Assembly: GCA_035759745.1 (NCBI GenBank)
Contig: DASTUF010000041.1
Span: forward strand, 1 to 64,000
Reading direction: 5' to 3'
DNA: 64,000 nt
Source: CAMLHP01 sp035759745
GTDB lineage: Bacteria; Gemmatimonadota; Gemmatimonadetes; Gemmatimonadales; GWC2-71-9
The notes under the pieces: model-generated
What the model was told of the DNA's origin: nothing
Seen by the model: the letters and a program-made list of their open reading frames with translations, nothing else
Database searches by the model: none
Position numbers and translations under genes: made by a program
Part shown: positions 25,267-33,402 of the stretch, piece after piece
How positions within the stretch are numbered: the stretch's first letter is position 1
Layout of the letters: each line of letters begins with the position of its first letter

Positions 25267-27308
25267 AATCCGGCTTCGAGCCCCGCGTAGACGCTCCGCC
25301 CCGCCGCCGGCTCCACCACCCTTCCGCCGAACCCGTTGATGGCAACCGAGCCGGCATGGCTGGAGTTCCAGAGGTTGCTGACGCCCACGAAGGGCGAGAA
25401 CCACAGCTGTCCCGCGTCAAGATCCAGGCCGCCTCGCAGGTCGGTGGCATGCCAGCCATCGATGCGAATGGTGTTGGCGTCGTCGGCCCAGAGCGATCCC
25501 GACATCGTGTGGTCCGCGGCCAGCCAGGCACGGCCGATATCAGCCCGCACGCCAACGCGAGCGAACGCGGCCGGCACACCAGCCAGCCGGTTCTCATCCA
25601 GTCTGGCCGTGTCCGCGCCCGATACCAGCATGTAATCGGTGAAACGGTAATCCGCCGCCGTCAGCGCCCCCCACACCGACCAGCCTTCCCGCACCACTGC
25701 CTCCACGCCCAGCTCCACGCCGCGATTGCGGATCCTGCCGGCGTTGGTGTAGTACGAACGGCCGTCGACCTGCTCGAAGGGAATGATGGCCTCGCGGATC
25801 TGTACCTGGAACAGTGCCGCCGACCACCGCACTCCAGCTGATTCCCCTCGCGCGCCGACTTCCAGTGTCACGGCCCGCTGGGGACCGAGGTCGGGATTGA
25901 ATCCCCCGCCCTCCTGCTGCACCGCCAGCTCGGTGGTGGTCGGGGTATCGAACGAGGTCGATGCATTCACGTACGGCGTCACCGTTCCTGCACCGATGAA
26001 ACTTGCGCCGCCACTCACGCTCCACGCGCCCATCGAGCGCTCGCCCGAATCGTCTGAGTCATCATCCAGCCGGTCTCGCACCGAGAAGTGAATCTGGTCT
26101 CGGCGGACGCCGCCCTCGAACCGCCACATCGGCGCCGGCTGCCACACGGTGCGGAGGAACGGCCCGATGGCCCGGACGTGCTCCAGTTGATTCACTGTCG
26201 TGTCCGGTGCCGCCACGTGGTTGGGCGTCAGGTTGGCGCGCTCGTCGCGCATCCACTGGGCGTCCACTCCCGCCGTGACCACCGGGTGCGAGGGATCGCG
26301 CCCGAGGCGGCGCACCGTACTCGCCCGGACGCCGCCGGCCCGCCGCAGGATCCGGATCGTGGTATTGGTGGCGATGGGATTGTCGAGGTCGCGCCGCAGC
26401 CCGAAGAGCGCCAAGGTATAGCGGCTGCCGTCGGCGGCGGCGTGATCCAGCTGCACGGCGAGTTGCTGCTGGCTGACCGCCTTGCCCGCGTTGCGGGCCA
26501 CGTTGTTCGGGGCCGCGAGGCGAGGCGTCACTGCAAACTCCTCCGGCGTAAGTGCTCCTGGATTCTCCGCCAGGGGATCATCCGCCGCCTTGAATCCCAC
26601 TCGCACGGTGGTGCCACCGGCGCGATACCCCAGCTCGAGACCCAGCCGCCGAAGATCCGCTGCGCTGTGAGCGCGATGTCCGTCGACCACAGCGCGCGAG
26701 AGCGAAGCGACCGCGCTGAATGGCCCCGCCCTGCCGCTGGCCCGGCCGTGCCACTTGAACAGCCCGTCGGCGCCACCTTCCACCCGGATCCTTCCCGCCG
26801 CGGGTGCGCCGGCCGCGGGCGCGGAGATCAGGTTCACCACGCCACCCGCGCCGTTGCCATAGAGCACCGACGTCGACCCCCGCAGCACTTCGACCCGGGC
26901 GATGTCGGCCAGCTCCACGTTGGTGAACTGGCTCTGGCCGTCGGGGAGCGTCTGGGGAATCCCGTCGAGCAGGACCACGACGCCCCGGGTCCCGAAGGAG
27001 GAGCGGCTGCCGAACCCGCGCAGCGAAATCCGCTGGTCCAGCGCGAAGGTGCCGCGGTCGGACACGTACGTACCGGGAAGGTCGGTCAACGCTTCAGCCA
27101 GTCCCAGGGTCCGGCGGCCCCGCCGCAGGGAGGTAGAATCCAGCACGCCCACGGCGGCTGGCACCTGCTGGAGCGACGTCGGCGCGCGCGTCACCACCAC
27201 GATCGGTGGCAGCACGTGCACCGAATCCGCCAGCGTGGTATCCCGCTCCTGCGCCATCACGCGCCCGAGCGGAAGCAGGACCAGCAGGGCCAGCAGTGCC
27301 ATGCGCAT
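25263..27308 (-). CDS. TonB-dependent receptor
   Basis: The 681-residue protein starts at ATG 27308 (MRMALLALLVLLPLGRVMAQ), a signal peptide. The plug carries VLPPIVVVTRAPTSLQQVPA as TonB-box region, the QRISLRGFGSRSSFGTRGVV block and IARVEVLRGSTSVLYGNGAG. The barrel follows and is slightly shorter than in most siderophore receptors. The C-terminus reads AAGRSVYAGLEAGL. Similar receptors move ferric siderophores, cobalamin or metals; the ligand is unknown. ATG 27302 is an alternative start. The frame runs on upstream through a dispersed intergenic repeat, which should not be counted as protein. It precedes the other receptor gene by 99 bp. Confidence 0.92.
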   Translation of the reverse strand: MRMALLALLVLLPLGRVMAQERDTTLADSVHVLPPIVVVTRAPTSLQQVPAAVGVLDSTSLRRGRRTLGLAEALTDLPGTYVSDRGTFALDQRISLRGFGSRSSFGTRGVVVLLDGIPQTLPDGQSQFTNVELADIARVEVLRGSTSVLYGNGAGGVVNLISAPAAGAPAAGRIRVEGGADGLFKWHGRASGRAGPFSAVASLSRAVVDGHRAHSAADLRRLGLELGYRAGGTTVRVGFKAADDPLAENPGALTPEEFAVTPRLAAPNNVARNAGKAVSQQQLAVQLDHAAADGSRYTLALFGLRRDLDNPIATNTTIRILRRAGGVRASTVRRLGRDPSHPVVTAGVDAQWMRDERANLTPNHVAAPDTTVNQLEHVRAIGPFLRTVWQPAPMWRFEGGVRRDQIHFSVRDRLDDDSDDSGERSMGAWSVSGGASFIGAGTVTPYVNASTSFDTPTTTELAVQQEGGGFNPDLGPQRAVTLEVGARGESAGVRWSAALFQVQIREAIIPFEQVDGRSYYTNAGRIRNRGVELGVEAVVREGWSVWGALTAADYRFTDYMLVSGADTARLDENRLAGVPAAFARVGVRADIGRAWLAADHTMSGSLWADDANTIRIDGWHATDLRGGLDLDAGQLWFSPFVGVSNLWNSSHAGSVAINGFGGRVVEPAAGRSVYAGLEAGL

Positions 27309-27335
27309 TACGGAATCTATCCAGGGCTTCGGCCA

Positions 27336-27428
27336 ACCACGGAGCCACGGAGACCACAGAGACTGCGGTTCTTCGTGCCCTTCGTGTCCTTCGTGGTTAA
27401 GCCTCCGTGGCCTCTGTGGCTCTGTGGT
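27336..27428. repeat. Dispersed intergenic inverted repeat with TTCGTG core
   Basis: The arms 27336-27361 and 27403-27428 are imperfect inverse complements (22 of 26 bases match, all mismatches transitions). Each arm is built from CCACGGAG or CCACAGAG words. The centre carries three TTCGTG copies at nine-base spacing (27371-27395). If translated it gives His-Glu-Gly-rich peptide, which I regard as spurious coding. It lies between divergent genes. Confidence 0.7.
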
Positions 27429-27460
27429 GAATTCCCCCGTCGAATAGCTCAGCCAGTGAC

Positions 27461-27466
27461 TATCTT
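27461..27466 (+). promoter_or_regulatory. Possible -10 for a near-leaderless ABC-F mRNA
   Basis: TATCTT lies nine bases before ATG 27476 and the sequence between is CT-rich with no Shine-Dalgarno motif. The transcript would begin about three bases before the start codon. No clear -35 element is seen. Confidence 0.35.
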
Positions 27467-27475
27467 TCCCGCCCG

Positions 27476-29416
27476 ATGATTTCCGCTTCCGACCTCTCCA
27501 AGTCGTTCGGCGCACGCACGCTGTTCCAGGACGTCGCGCTCCAGCTCAATGCCGGCGAGCGCTACGGCCTGGTCGGCGCCAACGGCTCGGGCAAGACCAC
27601 CCTCCTCGGCATCCTCGCCGGTCACGTCGAGGCCACCACCGGCACCGTCGCCCTTCCCAGGAAGGCACGCCTCGGCGTGCTGCGTCAGGACCAGTTCCTG
27701 CACGAGCAGCGGCAGATCATCCAGGTCGCGCTGATGGGCAACCCGGAACTCTGGAGCGCGATAGCCGCGAAGGAGGAGCTCTTCGCCGCCGGCGAGGAGC
27801 ACTTCGACGTCGACAAGTTCTCCGAACTGGAAGACATCGTCCTCCGGCACGATGGCTACAACGCCGAGGCCCGCGCCGCCGAGATCCTCGAGGGGCTGGG
27901 CATCACGGGCGACGTCCATCACCAGCCGCTGTCGACGCTGTCGGGAGGCTTCAAGTTCCGGGTGCTGCTGGCCCAGGTGCTGGCCGCCGCGCCCGACGCG
28001 CTGCTGCTGGACGAGCCCACCAACCACCTCGACATCCTCTCGATCCGGTGGCTCGAGAAGTTCCTCCGCGACTTCCGGGGTCCGGTCGTCGTCATCTCGC
28101 ACGACCATCGCTTCCTCGACAACGTCGCGACCCAGATCCTCGACGTCGACTACCAGACCGTCACCGCCTATCGGGGCAACTACACCGCCTTCCAGGAAGC
28201 CAAGGTCACCGAGCGTGAACGGCGCGAGAAGGACATCGCCGAGCGTGAGAAGGAGATCGCGCATCATCAGCTGTTCGTGGACCGCTTCAAGGCCAAGGCA
28301 AGCAAGGCCCGCCAGGCGCAAAGCAAGATGAAGCTGATCGAGAAGAAGGCCGAGTCGCTGGGGGCCTTGCCCCAGAGTTCCCGTCGCTATCCGGCGTTCC
28401 GCTTCGTGCTGCGGCGCCCCAGTGGCCGCGAGGTGCTCAAGGTGCGCGGCATCCGGAAGTCGTTCGGCAGCAAGGAGGTGCTGCATGGGGTGGATCTCGA
28501 AGTCCGCCGGGGAGATCGGGTGGCGGTGATCGGGCCCAACGGCATCGGCAAGTCCACCCTGCTCAAGATCCTGGTGGGTGACCTGACCGCCGACGCCGGC
28601 CAGGTCGAGTGGGGCTACGAGGCCCAGCCGGGCTACTTCGCCCAGGACCATCGTGAAAAGCTGGGCAACCCCGACTGGACCGCCCAGGAGTGGCTCGCCG
28701 GGTTCTGCCCCGGCAAGACCGTCGGATTCGTCCGGGGCGAACTGGGGCGCGTCCTGTTCACGGGTGACGACGCCGAGAAGCGGCTGGGTTCGCTGTCGGG
28801 CGGCGAGGCCGCGCGGCTGGTCTTTGCCCGGCTGGGCGTGGAGCAACCCAACGTGCTGCTGCTCGACGAGCCAACCAACCATCTCGACCTTGAGTCCATC
28901 GAAGCTTTGGTGGAGAGCCTCCAGGCTTATCAGGGCACGCTGGTGCTGGTCTCCCACGACCGGTGGTTCGTGTCCCGACTCGCCACGCGAGTAGTCGAGA
29001 TCCGCCCCGGTGGGATGCGTGACTATGCTGGCACCTACGACGAGTACGTCCATGCCTGCGGCGATGACCACCTCGACGTGGACGAAGTTGTCCTCCGGGC
29101 CAAACGCGAAAAGCCCCCGTCCCGTGCGACCGCCCGGCCGGCGAAGGCGACTCCCAAGGCACCTGCCGAGGCGAGCGTCCGCGAGCTCGAGCATCGGCGG
29201 GACGCTTCGACCGTCCGAATCAGCGCCGTCGAGTCCCGGGTGGCCGCCATCGACGCCCGATTTGCAGATCCGGCGTTCTATCAGGAGACGTCCCACAGGG
29301 AGGTCCGTGCGCTCGAGGAAGAGCGTGCCCGGCTGCGGACCGAACTGGACGGCCTGCTGGCGGAGTGGGAGTCGGTCGAGGAGCGCCTGGCCGGGCGGGC
29401 CGGGCGGGGCAACTGA
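27476..29416 (+). CDS. ABC-F family ATP-binding protein
   Basis: The 646-residue soluble protein has two ABC domains and no membrane helices. Domain 1 has Walker A GANGSGKTT, signature LSGGFKFRVLLAQ and Walker B LLLDEPTNHLD; domain 2 has GPNGIGKST, LSGGEAARLVFAR and LLLDEPTNHLD. A charged linker (about 240-305) and a C-terminal coiled coil (from about 570, VRELEHRRDAS onward) are like Uup/YbiT-type proteins. ABC-F proteins bind the ribosome E site to relieve stalled translation or give antibiotic resistance. Which subtype this is, is uncertain. It is transcribed alone and divergent from the TonB receptor. Confidence 0.93.
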   Translation: MISASDLSKSFGARTLFQDVALQLNAGERYGLVGANGSGKTTLLGILAGHVEATTGTVALPRKARLGVLRQDQFLHEQRQIIQVALMGNPELWSAIAAKEELFAAGEEHFDVDKFSELEDIVLRHDGYNAEARAAEILEGLGITGDVHHQPLSTLSGGFKFRVLLAQVLAAAPDALLLDEPTNHLDILSIRWLEKFLRDFRGPVVVISHDHRFLDNVATQILDVDYQTVTAYRGNYTAFQEAKVTERERREKDIAEREKEIAHHQLFVDRFKAKASKARQAQSKMKLIEKKAESLGALPQSSRRYPAFRFVLRRPSGREVLKVRGIRKSFGSKEVLHGVDLEVRRGDRVAVIGPNGIGKSTLLKILVGDLTADAGQVEWGYEAQPGYFAQDHREKLGNPDWTAQEWLAGFCPGKTVGFVRGELGRVLFTGDDAEKRLGSLSGGEAARLVFARLGVEQPNVLLLDEPTNHLDLESIEALVESLQAYQGTLVLVSHDRWFVSRLATRVVEIRPGGMRDYAGTYDEYVHACGDDHLDVDEVVLRAKREKPPSRATARPAKATPKAPAEASVRELEHRRDASTVRISAVESRVAAIDARFADPAFYQETSHREVRALEEERARLRTELDGLLAEWESVEERLAGRAGRGN

Positions 29417-29432
29417 GTTCGGGAAATGGTGC

Positions 29433-29438
29433 TATAAT
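29433..29438 (+). promoter_or_regulatory. -10 element upstream of the DUF305 gene
   Basis: A perfect TATAAT in the context GCTATAATTGA, 61 bases before the TTG start. No strong -35 is present at the right distance. The predicted leader of about 55 bases contains a seven-pair hairpin (GGTTCGG with CCGGACC, 29461-29487) just before the ribosome site. Confidence 0.5.
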
Positions 29439-29499
29439 TGAAGATTGAGGAGCACATAGCAGGTTCGGGACCCCCCACCGGACCCTTGGGAGAGAATAT

Positions 29500-30183
29500 T
29501 TGAGGATGTCATCCAAGACCCGTCTTGCCTCCGCGCCGCTGCTGCTTGCGCTGGGACTGACGGCCTGCAGTGCAGGTCAGACTCCATCCACCGGTCCGGC
29601 ACCCCAACAGGCCGAGTACAGCGAGAGCGACCTCCGGGCCATCGAGGAGGCCCGGGCCGACAGCGCCCGGCTGCCCTATACCGCCGCCGACATCCACTTC
29701 ATGTCAGGCATGATAGGCCACCACTCCCAGGCCATCACCATGGCCGGCTGGGTGCCGACCCACGATGCCAGCCCCGCGATCCAGCGGCTGGCGGAGCGCA
29801 TCGTGAACGGCCAGAGCGACGAGATCGTCACCATGCAGACCTGGTTGAAGGACCGCCTCCAGCCGGTGCCGGAGCCGGATTCCGGTGGGATGACGATGAT
29901 GCATGGCCACGAGATGACCATGCCGGGCATGCTGACCCACGCGCAGATGCAGCAGCTGGACCAGGCGCGGGGGGCGGAATTCGACCGGCTCTTCCTGACC
30001 TTCATGATCCAGCACCACAAGGGCGCCCTCACCATGGTGAAGGAGCTGTTCGGCTCCTATGGCGCCGGTCAGGATGAAATCGTCTTCAAGTTCGCGTCCG
30101 ATGTGAACGTCGATCAGATCACCGAGATCGCTCGCATGGAGAGCATGCTGGACCAGATGGCGCCGGAGGGCGCCTCCCGATGA
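29500..30183 (+). CDS. DUF305 lipoprotein
   Basis: The 227-residue product has a lipoprotein signal (TRLASAPLLLALGLTACS) and a DUF305 domain, a ferritin-like four-helix bundle. The two halves carry paired motifs: FMSGMIGHHSQAITMA and FLTFMIQHHKGALTMV. A Met/His-rich loop (MTMMHGHEMTMPGM) lies between, resembling a copper-binding loop. DUF305 proteins are often next to copper or metal genes, but direct function is unproven. I set the start at TTG 29500, which has GGGAGAG at a five-base spacing; ATG 29506 is the alternative. The LVIVD lipoprotein follows after 56 bp, probably in one transcript. Confidence 0.9.
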   Translation: MRMSSKTRLASAPLLLALGLTACSAGQTPSTGPAPQQAEYSESDLRAIEEARADSARLPYTAADIHFMSGMIGHHSQAITMAGWVPTHDASPAIQRLAERIVNGQSDEIVTMQTWLKDRLQPVPEPDSGGMTMMHGHEMTMPGMLTHAQMQQLDQARGAEFDRLFLTFMIQHHKGALTMVKELFGSYGAGQDEIVFKFASDVNVDQITEIARMESMLDQMAPEGASR

Positions 30184-30239
30184 ATCTCCCGCAGTGGAAC
30201 GCCCGTAGGCCTCATTCTGCCCCATCAGAGGAAACTGTC

Positions 30240-32240
30240 ATGGCATCAGTGCCCAGCGTCAGCCGCATGTCCCTGGTCTTCGCGACCGGCCTCCTGGCCC
30301 TCGGGGCGTGCTCCCAATCCACCTACGAATCCGGCACCAACGGCCCCGCGCCGTCCGCGTCAGCCGGCATGTCGACTGCGGCGCCCAGCCCCGACCCGCG
30401 CGTCGGGCTCCGGGCCGGCCAGATGGATGCCGAGCAGGCGGCCTGGAACATGACCCTGATCTCGAATTCGCCGCCATCGGCCGAGTTCGTGGGCGAGACC
30501 AACTCCGACCTCGCCTTCAAGGGCAAGTATGCCATCCAGGGCAACTACAACGGCTGGCAGATCTGGGACATCTCCAATCCCGCGAAGCCGGTGCTCACCA
30601 CCGCGTACGTCTGCCCCGCGTCGCAGAGCGACGTGTCGGTGTATGGCAACCTGCTGTTCATCTCGGGTGAAGGCCTGTCAGGCCGGATCGACTGCGGCAC
30701 CCAGGGTGTCCAGGACACGGTGAGCGACGTTCGCCTTCGGGGCGTGCGGATCTTCGACATCAGCGACATCACCAAGCCGGTCAACGTCGGCAACGTGCAG
30801 ACCTGCCGTGGTTCCCACACCCACTCGGTGCTGGTGGATCCCGACGACAAGGAGAACGTGTACGTGTACATCTCCGGGTCGGCCGGCGTGCGCTCGCCCA
30901 GCGAGCTGCCCGGCTGCAGCGACATGACGCCCACGGAAGATCCCAACTCGGCGCTGTTCCGGATCGAGGTCATCAAGGTGCCGCTGGCGCACCCCGAGCA
31001 GGCCGCGATCGTGAGCTCACCCCGGATCTTCAATGACCTGGTGGCCCCGCCGGAGCATGGCGAAGCCCCGGAGGACATCGCCGCCCAGAAGCGCCGGCTG
31101 GATGAGGCCCGGGCGCGGGGCGCATTCATCGCCAAGTTCGAGGACCGCGAGTTCATCCTCTCGGACCGCATGACCGGGCCGATGCTCGACAGCATTGTGA
31201 AGGCGCGAAACGGCACCGGAGCTGCCACCGCGGCCGACAGCGCTGCGCTGCGGGCCGGCATCGACAACATGATTGCCCGCATGTTCGGCGCCCGCCGGCA
31301 GGACCAGGGCGACGGCCCCCGGCCCGGCCCGACCCAGTGCCACGACATCACGCTGTACCCGGCCATTGGCCTGGCCGGCGGTGCCTGCGGCGGCTACGGC
31401 CTGCTGCTCGATATCAGCGACCCGGTCAACCCGAAGCGCATTGATGCCGTGGCCGACTCGAATTTCTCCTACTGGCACTCGGCGACGTTCAACAACGACG
31501 GCACCAAGGTCCTGTTCTCGGATGAGTGGGGTGGTGGCGGCCAGCCCAAGTGCCGCGCCACCGACAAGAAGGAATGGGGCGCTGACGCCATCTTCACGCT
31601 GGACAACCGGAAGATGACGTTCCACAGCTACTACAAGATGCCGGCCGCCCAGACCTCCTTCGAGAACTGCGTGGCCCACAATGGATCGCTGATTCCGATT
31701 CCGGGGCGCGACGTGATGGTGCAGGCATGGTACCAGGGTGGCCTCTCGGTCTTCGACTGGACCGACCCGGCCCACCCGAAGGAGATCGCCTTCTTCGACC
31801 GCGGCCCGGTGGACTCGACCCGCATGGGCAGCGGCGGTTCGTGGTCGGTGTACTGGTACAACGGGGTGATGGTGAGCTCCGAAATCTCGCGCGGCCTCGA
31901 CATCCTCCAGCTCAAGCCGAGCGCGTTCATCTCCCAGAACGAGATTGACGCCGCTCGCTCGGTGAAGCTGGACTACCTCAATGCCCAGGGCCAGCCGCAG
32001 TTCGTGTGGCCTGCCACGTTCTCGCTGTCGCGGGCGTACCTCGACCAGCTCGAGCGGTCGAAGGGGCTCGATGCCGGCACGATCTCCAGCACCCGCGCGG
32101 CGCTGACCGCCGCCGAGAAGGCTTCGGGCTCGGCGCGGAGCAGCGCGCTCACCGAGCTGGCCTCGGAGCTCGAGGGCAAGGGCTCTGATCCCGCCAAGGT
32201 GAAGAAGCTGGTTGATTCGGTGAGAGAGCTGGCGAAGTAG
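30240..32240 (+). CDS. LVIVD-repeat lipoprotein
   Basis: The 666-residue protein starts at ATG 30240 with GAGGA at seven-base spacing. Its signal ends LLALGACS, a lipobox. The mature chain has LVIVD-type propeller repeats, seen as GWQIWDISNPAKP, RIFDISDITKP, LLLDISDPVNPKR and LSVFDWTDPAHPKE. Paired Cys residues occur in CPASQSDV and the CGTQGVQ to TCRGSH stretch. The C-terminal 90 residues are helical and Ala/Ser-rich. It is probably an outer-leaflet or periplasmic binding propeller; ligand unknown. It pairs with the DUF305 gene, an arrangement that suggests a shared envelope role. Its last codons are copied in the 17-bp repeat that follows. Confidence 0.85.
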   Translation: MASVPSVSRMSLVFATGLLALGACSQSTYESGTNGPAPSASAGMSTAAPSPDPRVGLRAGQMDAEQAAWNMTLISNSPPSAEFVGETNSDLAFKGKYAIQGNYNGWQIWDISNPAKPVLTTAYVCPASQSDVSVYGNLLFISGEGLSGRIDCGTQGVQDTVSDVRLRGVRIFDISDITKPVNVGNVQTCRGSHTHSVLVDPDDKENVYVYISGSAGVRSPSELPGCSDMTPTEDPNSALFRIEVIKVPLAHPEQAAIVSSPRIFNDLVAPPEHGEAPEDIAAQKRRLDEARARGAFIAKFEDREFILSDRMTGPMLDSIVKARNGTGAATAADSAALRAGIDNMIARMFGARRQDQGDGPRPGPTQCHDITLYPAIGLAGGACGGYGLLLDISDPVNPKRIDAVADSNFSYWHSATFNNDGTKVLFSDEWGGGGQPKCRATDKKEWGADAIFTLDNRKMTFHSYYKMPAAQTSFENCVAHNGSLIPIPGRDVMVQAWYQGGLSVFDWTDPAHPKEIAFFDRGPVDSTRMGSGGSWSVYWYNGVMVSSEISRGLDILQLKPSAFISQNEIDAARSVKLDYLNAQGQPQFVWPATFSLSRAYLDQLERSKGLDAGTISSTRAALTAAEKASGSARSSALTELASELEGKGSDPAKVKKLVDSVRELAK

Positions 32241-32294
32241 GACAGCTGGCAAAGTAGGACAGCTGGCAAACTAGGACAGCTGGAGAGGTGAGAA
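32227..32294 (+). repeat. 17-bp tandem repeat copying a gene end
   Basis: Units begin at 32227, 32244, 32261 and 32278: AGCTGGCGAAGTAGGAC, AGCTGGCAAAGTAGGAC, AGCTGGCAAACTAGGAC and a diverged fourth. The first unit holds the final codons and TAG stop of the LVIVD gene, so this stop region was duplicated downstream. The period is 17, not a multiple of three. Confidence 0.85.
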
Positions 32295-32346
32295 GTGAGA
32301 ATCGGGGGCAAGGCGCCCTTCTCACTTCTCACTTTTCACTTTTCAC
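32288..32346. terminator. Bidirectional hairpin built from 7-bp repeats
   Basis: GTGAGAA x2 (32288-32301) is the exact inverse complement of TTCTCAC x2 (32319-32332), giving a 14-bp stem around a 17-base loop. Two TTTTCAC units (32333-32346) follow on the plus strand. It separates the convergent LVIVD and DUF1428 genes; the DUF1428 stop lies in the last unit. Confidence 0.65.
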
Positions 32347-32708
32347 GCTTCCACGATTGTCTTGAAGCCGCCATACAGGAACCGCTTCATGTCGAACGGC
32401 ATCGACTTTCCTGCTTCCATCATCTTGTCCATCCTCGGATCCTTCATCACCCGCTTGTTGACCTGGTCGCGGCTCGACTTCGACTTGTAGTAGATCCACG
32501 AGAATACGACCGTCTCTCCCCGCTTGAGCTTGAGCACCTTGGGGAAGGTAGCGCCCATGCCGGTGGGCTTGAGGTCGTCCCCCACGCATTCGATGTATTC
32601 GAGCGCGCCGTGGTCCATCCACACCTTGGCGCCCATGCGCGCCATGCGGCGATACTCGCCAAGCAGTCGCTTCGGTACCACAATCACGAAGCCATCAACG
32701 TATGCCAT
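32343..32708 (-). CDS. DUF1428 family protein
   Basis: The 121-residue protein from ATG 32708 (MAYVDGFVIVVPKRLLGEYR) matches DUF1428, a dimeric alpha+beta barrel-like family. Conserved blocks are YVDGFV at the start, ALEYIECVGDD, VVFSWIYYKSKSSRDQVN and the MDKMMEAGKSMPFDMKRFLY helix and loop. The family has no known function; in many genomes it stands alone, as here. The stop codon TGA is formed by a heptamer-repeat unit. The gene converges on the LVIVD gene, and a 51-bp gap separates it from the membrane-protein gene upstream on the same strand. Confidence 0.93.
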   Translation of the reverse strand: MAYVDGFVIVVPKRLLGEYRRMARMGAKVWMDHGALEYIECVGDDLKPTGMGATFPKVLKLKRGETVVFSWIYYKSKSSRDQVNKRVMKDPRMDKMMEAGKSMPFDMKRFLYGGFKTIVEA

Positions 32709-32759
32709 GTGTCCTCCGAGGCTGAAACTGCGAGAGAAACGTGCCCCGGGAATATTGCA

Positions 32760-33233
32760 TCATCCTCCCACGCATTGCCACACCGCCACCTGGGCGGCGT
32801 AGCCGATGCGCGGCAGCAGCTGCTCGGCCGCGAGCACGATCCCCCAGAACGCCAGGACGAGCGCCGCCACATGAGCCACCGGACGGCGCATGCGCCATGC
32901 GTCGATCATGAGCCACCCGGCAGTGAGCATGATCATCCCGACGGCACCAAGATACCCCGCGAGGGGCCAGTCGCAGTCGAAGCGGTAGGGCCACTGCGTC
33001 ATCATCGCGCCCAGCCCCGAGACGAGCAGCAGCCGGAGCCAGAGCATGGCCCCCTCTCGCCGGGCGGACCCGGGCGGCCCACTGACGCGTGATGGTGCGG
33101 AAGCTCGAAGTGATCCGCCGTTCTTCACGGCCGCACGCCGCGACCCGCTGTGCTCATGCCCGATCTGGGCCAGCAGGCGGTCCACTTCCAGTGCCATCGG
33201 ATCAGGATCGGGATTGCGAGGTGGCTTGGCCAT
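32760..33233 (-). CDS. Hypothetical membrane protein
   Basis: From ATG 33233 (MAKPPRNPDPDPMALEVDRL) this 157-residue protein has a charged N-terminal 60 residues and then three hydrophobic segments: WLRLLLVSGLGAMM, AGYLGAVGMIMLTAGWL and HVAALVLAFWGIVLAAEQLL. A short loop with YRFDCDWPL lies between. I recognise no domain. The 169 bp upstream, before the PEBP stop, hold no clear gene; they contain only short GC-rich frames. Confidence 0.65.
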   Translation of the reverse strand: MAKPPRNPDPDPMALEVDRLLAQIGHEHSGSRRAAVKNGGSLRASAPSRVSGPPGSARREGAMLWLRLLLVSGLGAMMTQWPYRFDCDWPLAGYLGAVGMIMLTAGWLMIDAWRMRRPVAHVAALVLAFWGIVLAAEQLLPRIGYAAQVAVWQCVGG

Positions 33234-33402
33234 GTCACGCCCTGGGCAGGATGCAGAAGGGATGAGCCTGCCCGGCGCGCGCATTTGGCATGCCAGCATG
33301 GAGTTGCACCACTTGTTGCGACCTGCGCTGCATCGACGCCGACCGAGCCCCGGGAACTGCAGGGCCTCGCATATCATCATGCGGGGCCACCGGCAGCGTG
33401 CG

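Noticed and set aside
22737..25841. Open frame of over 1000 codons on the plus strand opposite both TonB receptors
   Set aside because: It covers parts of two unrelated genes, is rich in Arg, Gly, His and Val from codon shadowing, and has no ribosome site or motif.
27309..27515. N-terminal extension of the second TonB receptor through a HEGHEGHEE-like peptide
   Set aside because: That peptide comes from the intergenic repeat at 27336-27428. The proper start, ATG 27308, has a signal peptide.
27449..29296. 615-codon frame opposite the ABC-F gene
   Set aside because: Antisense shadow of a gene with all ABC motifs.
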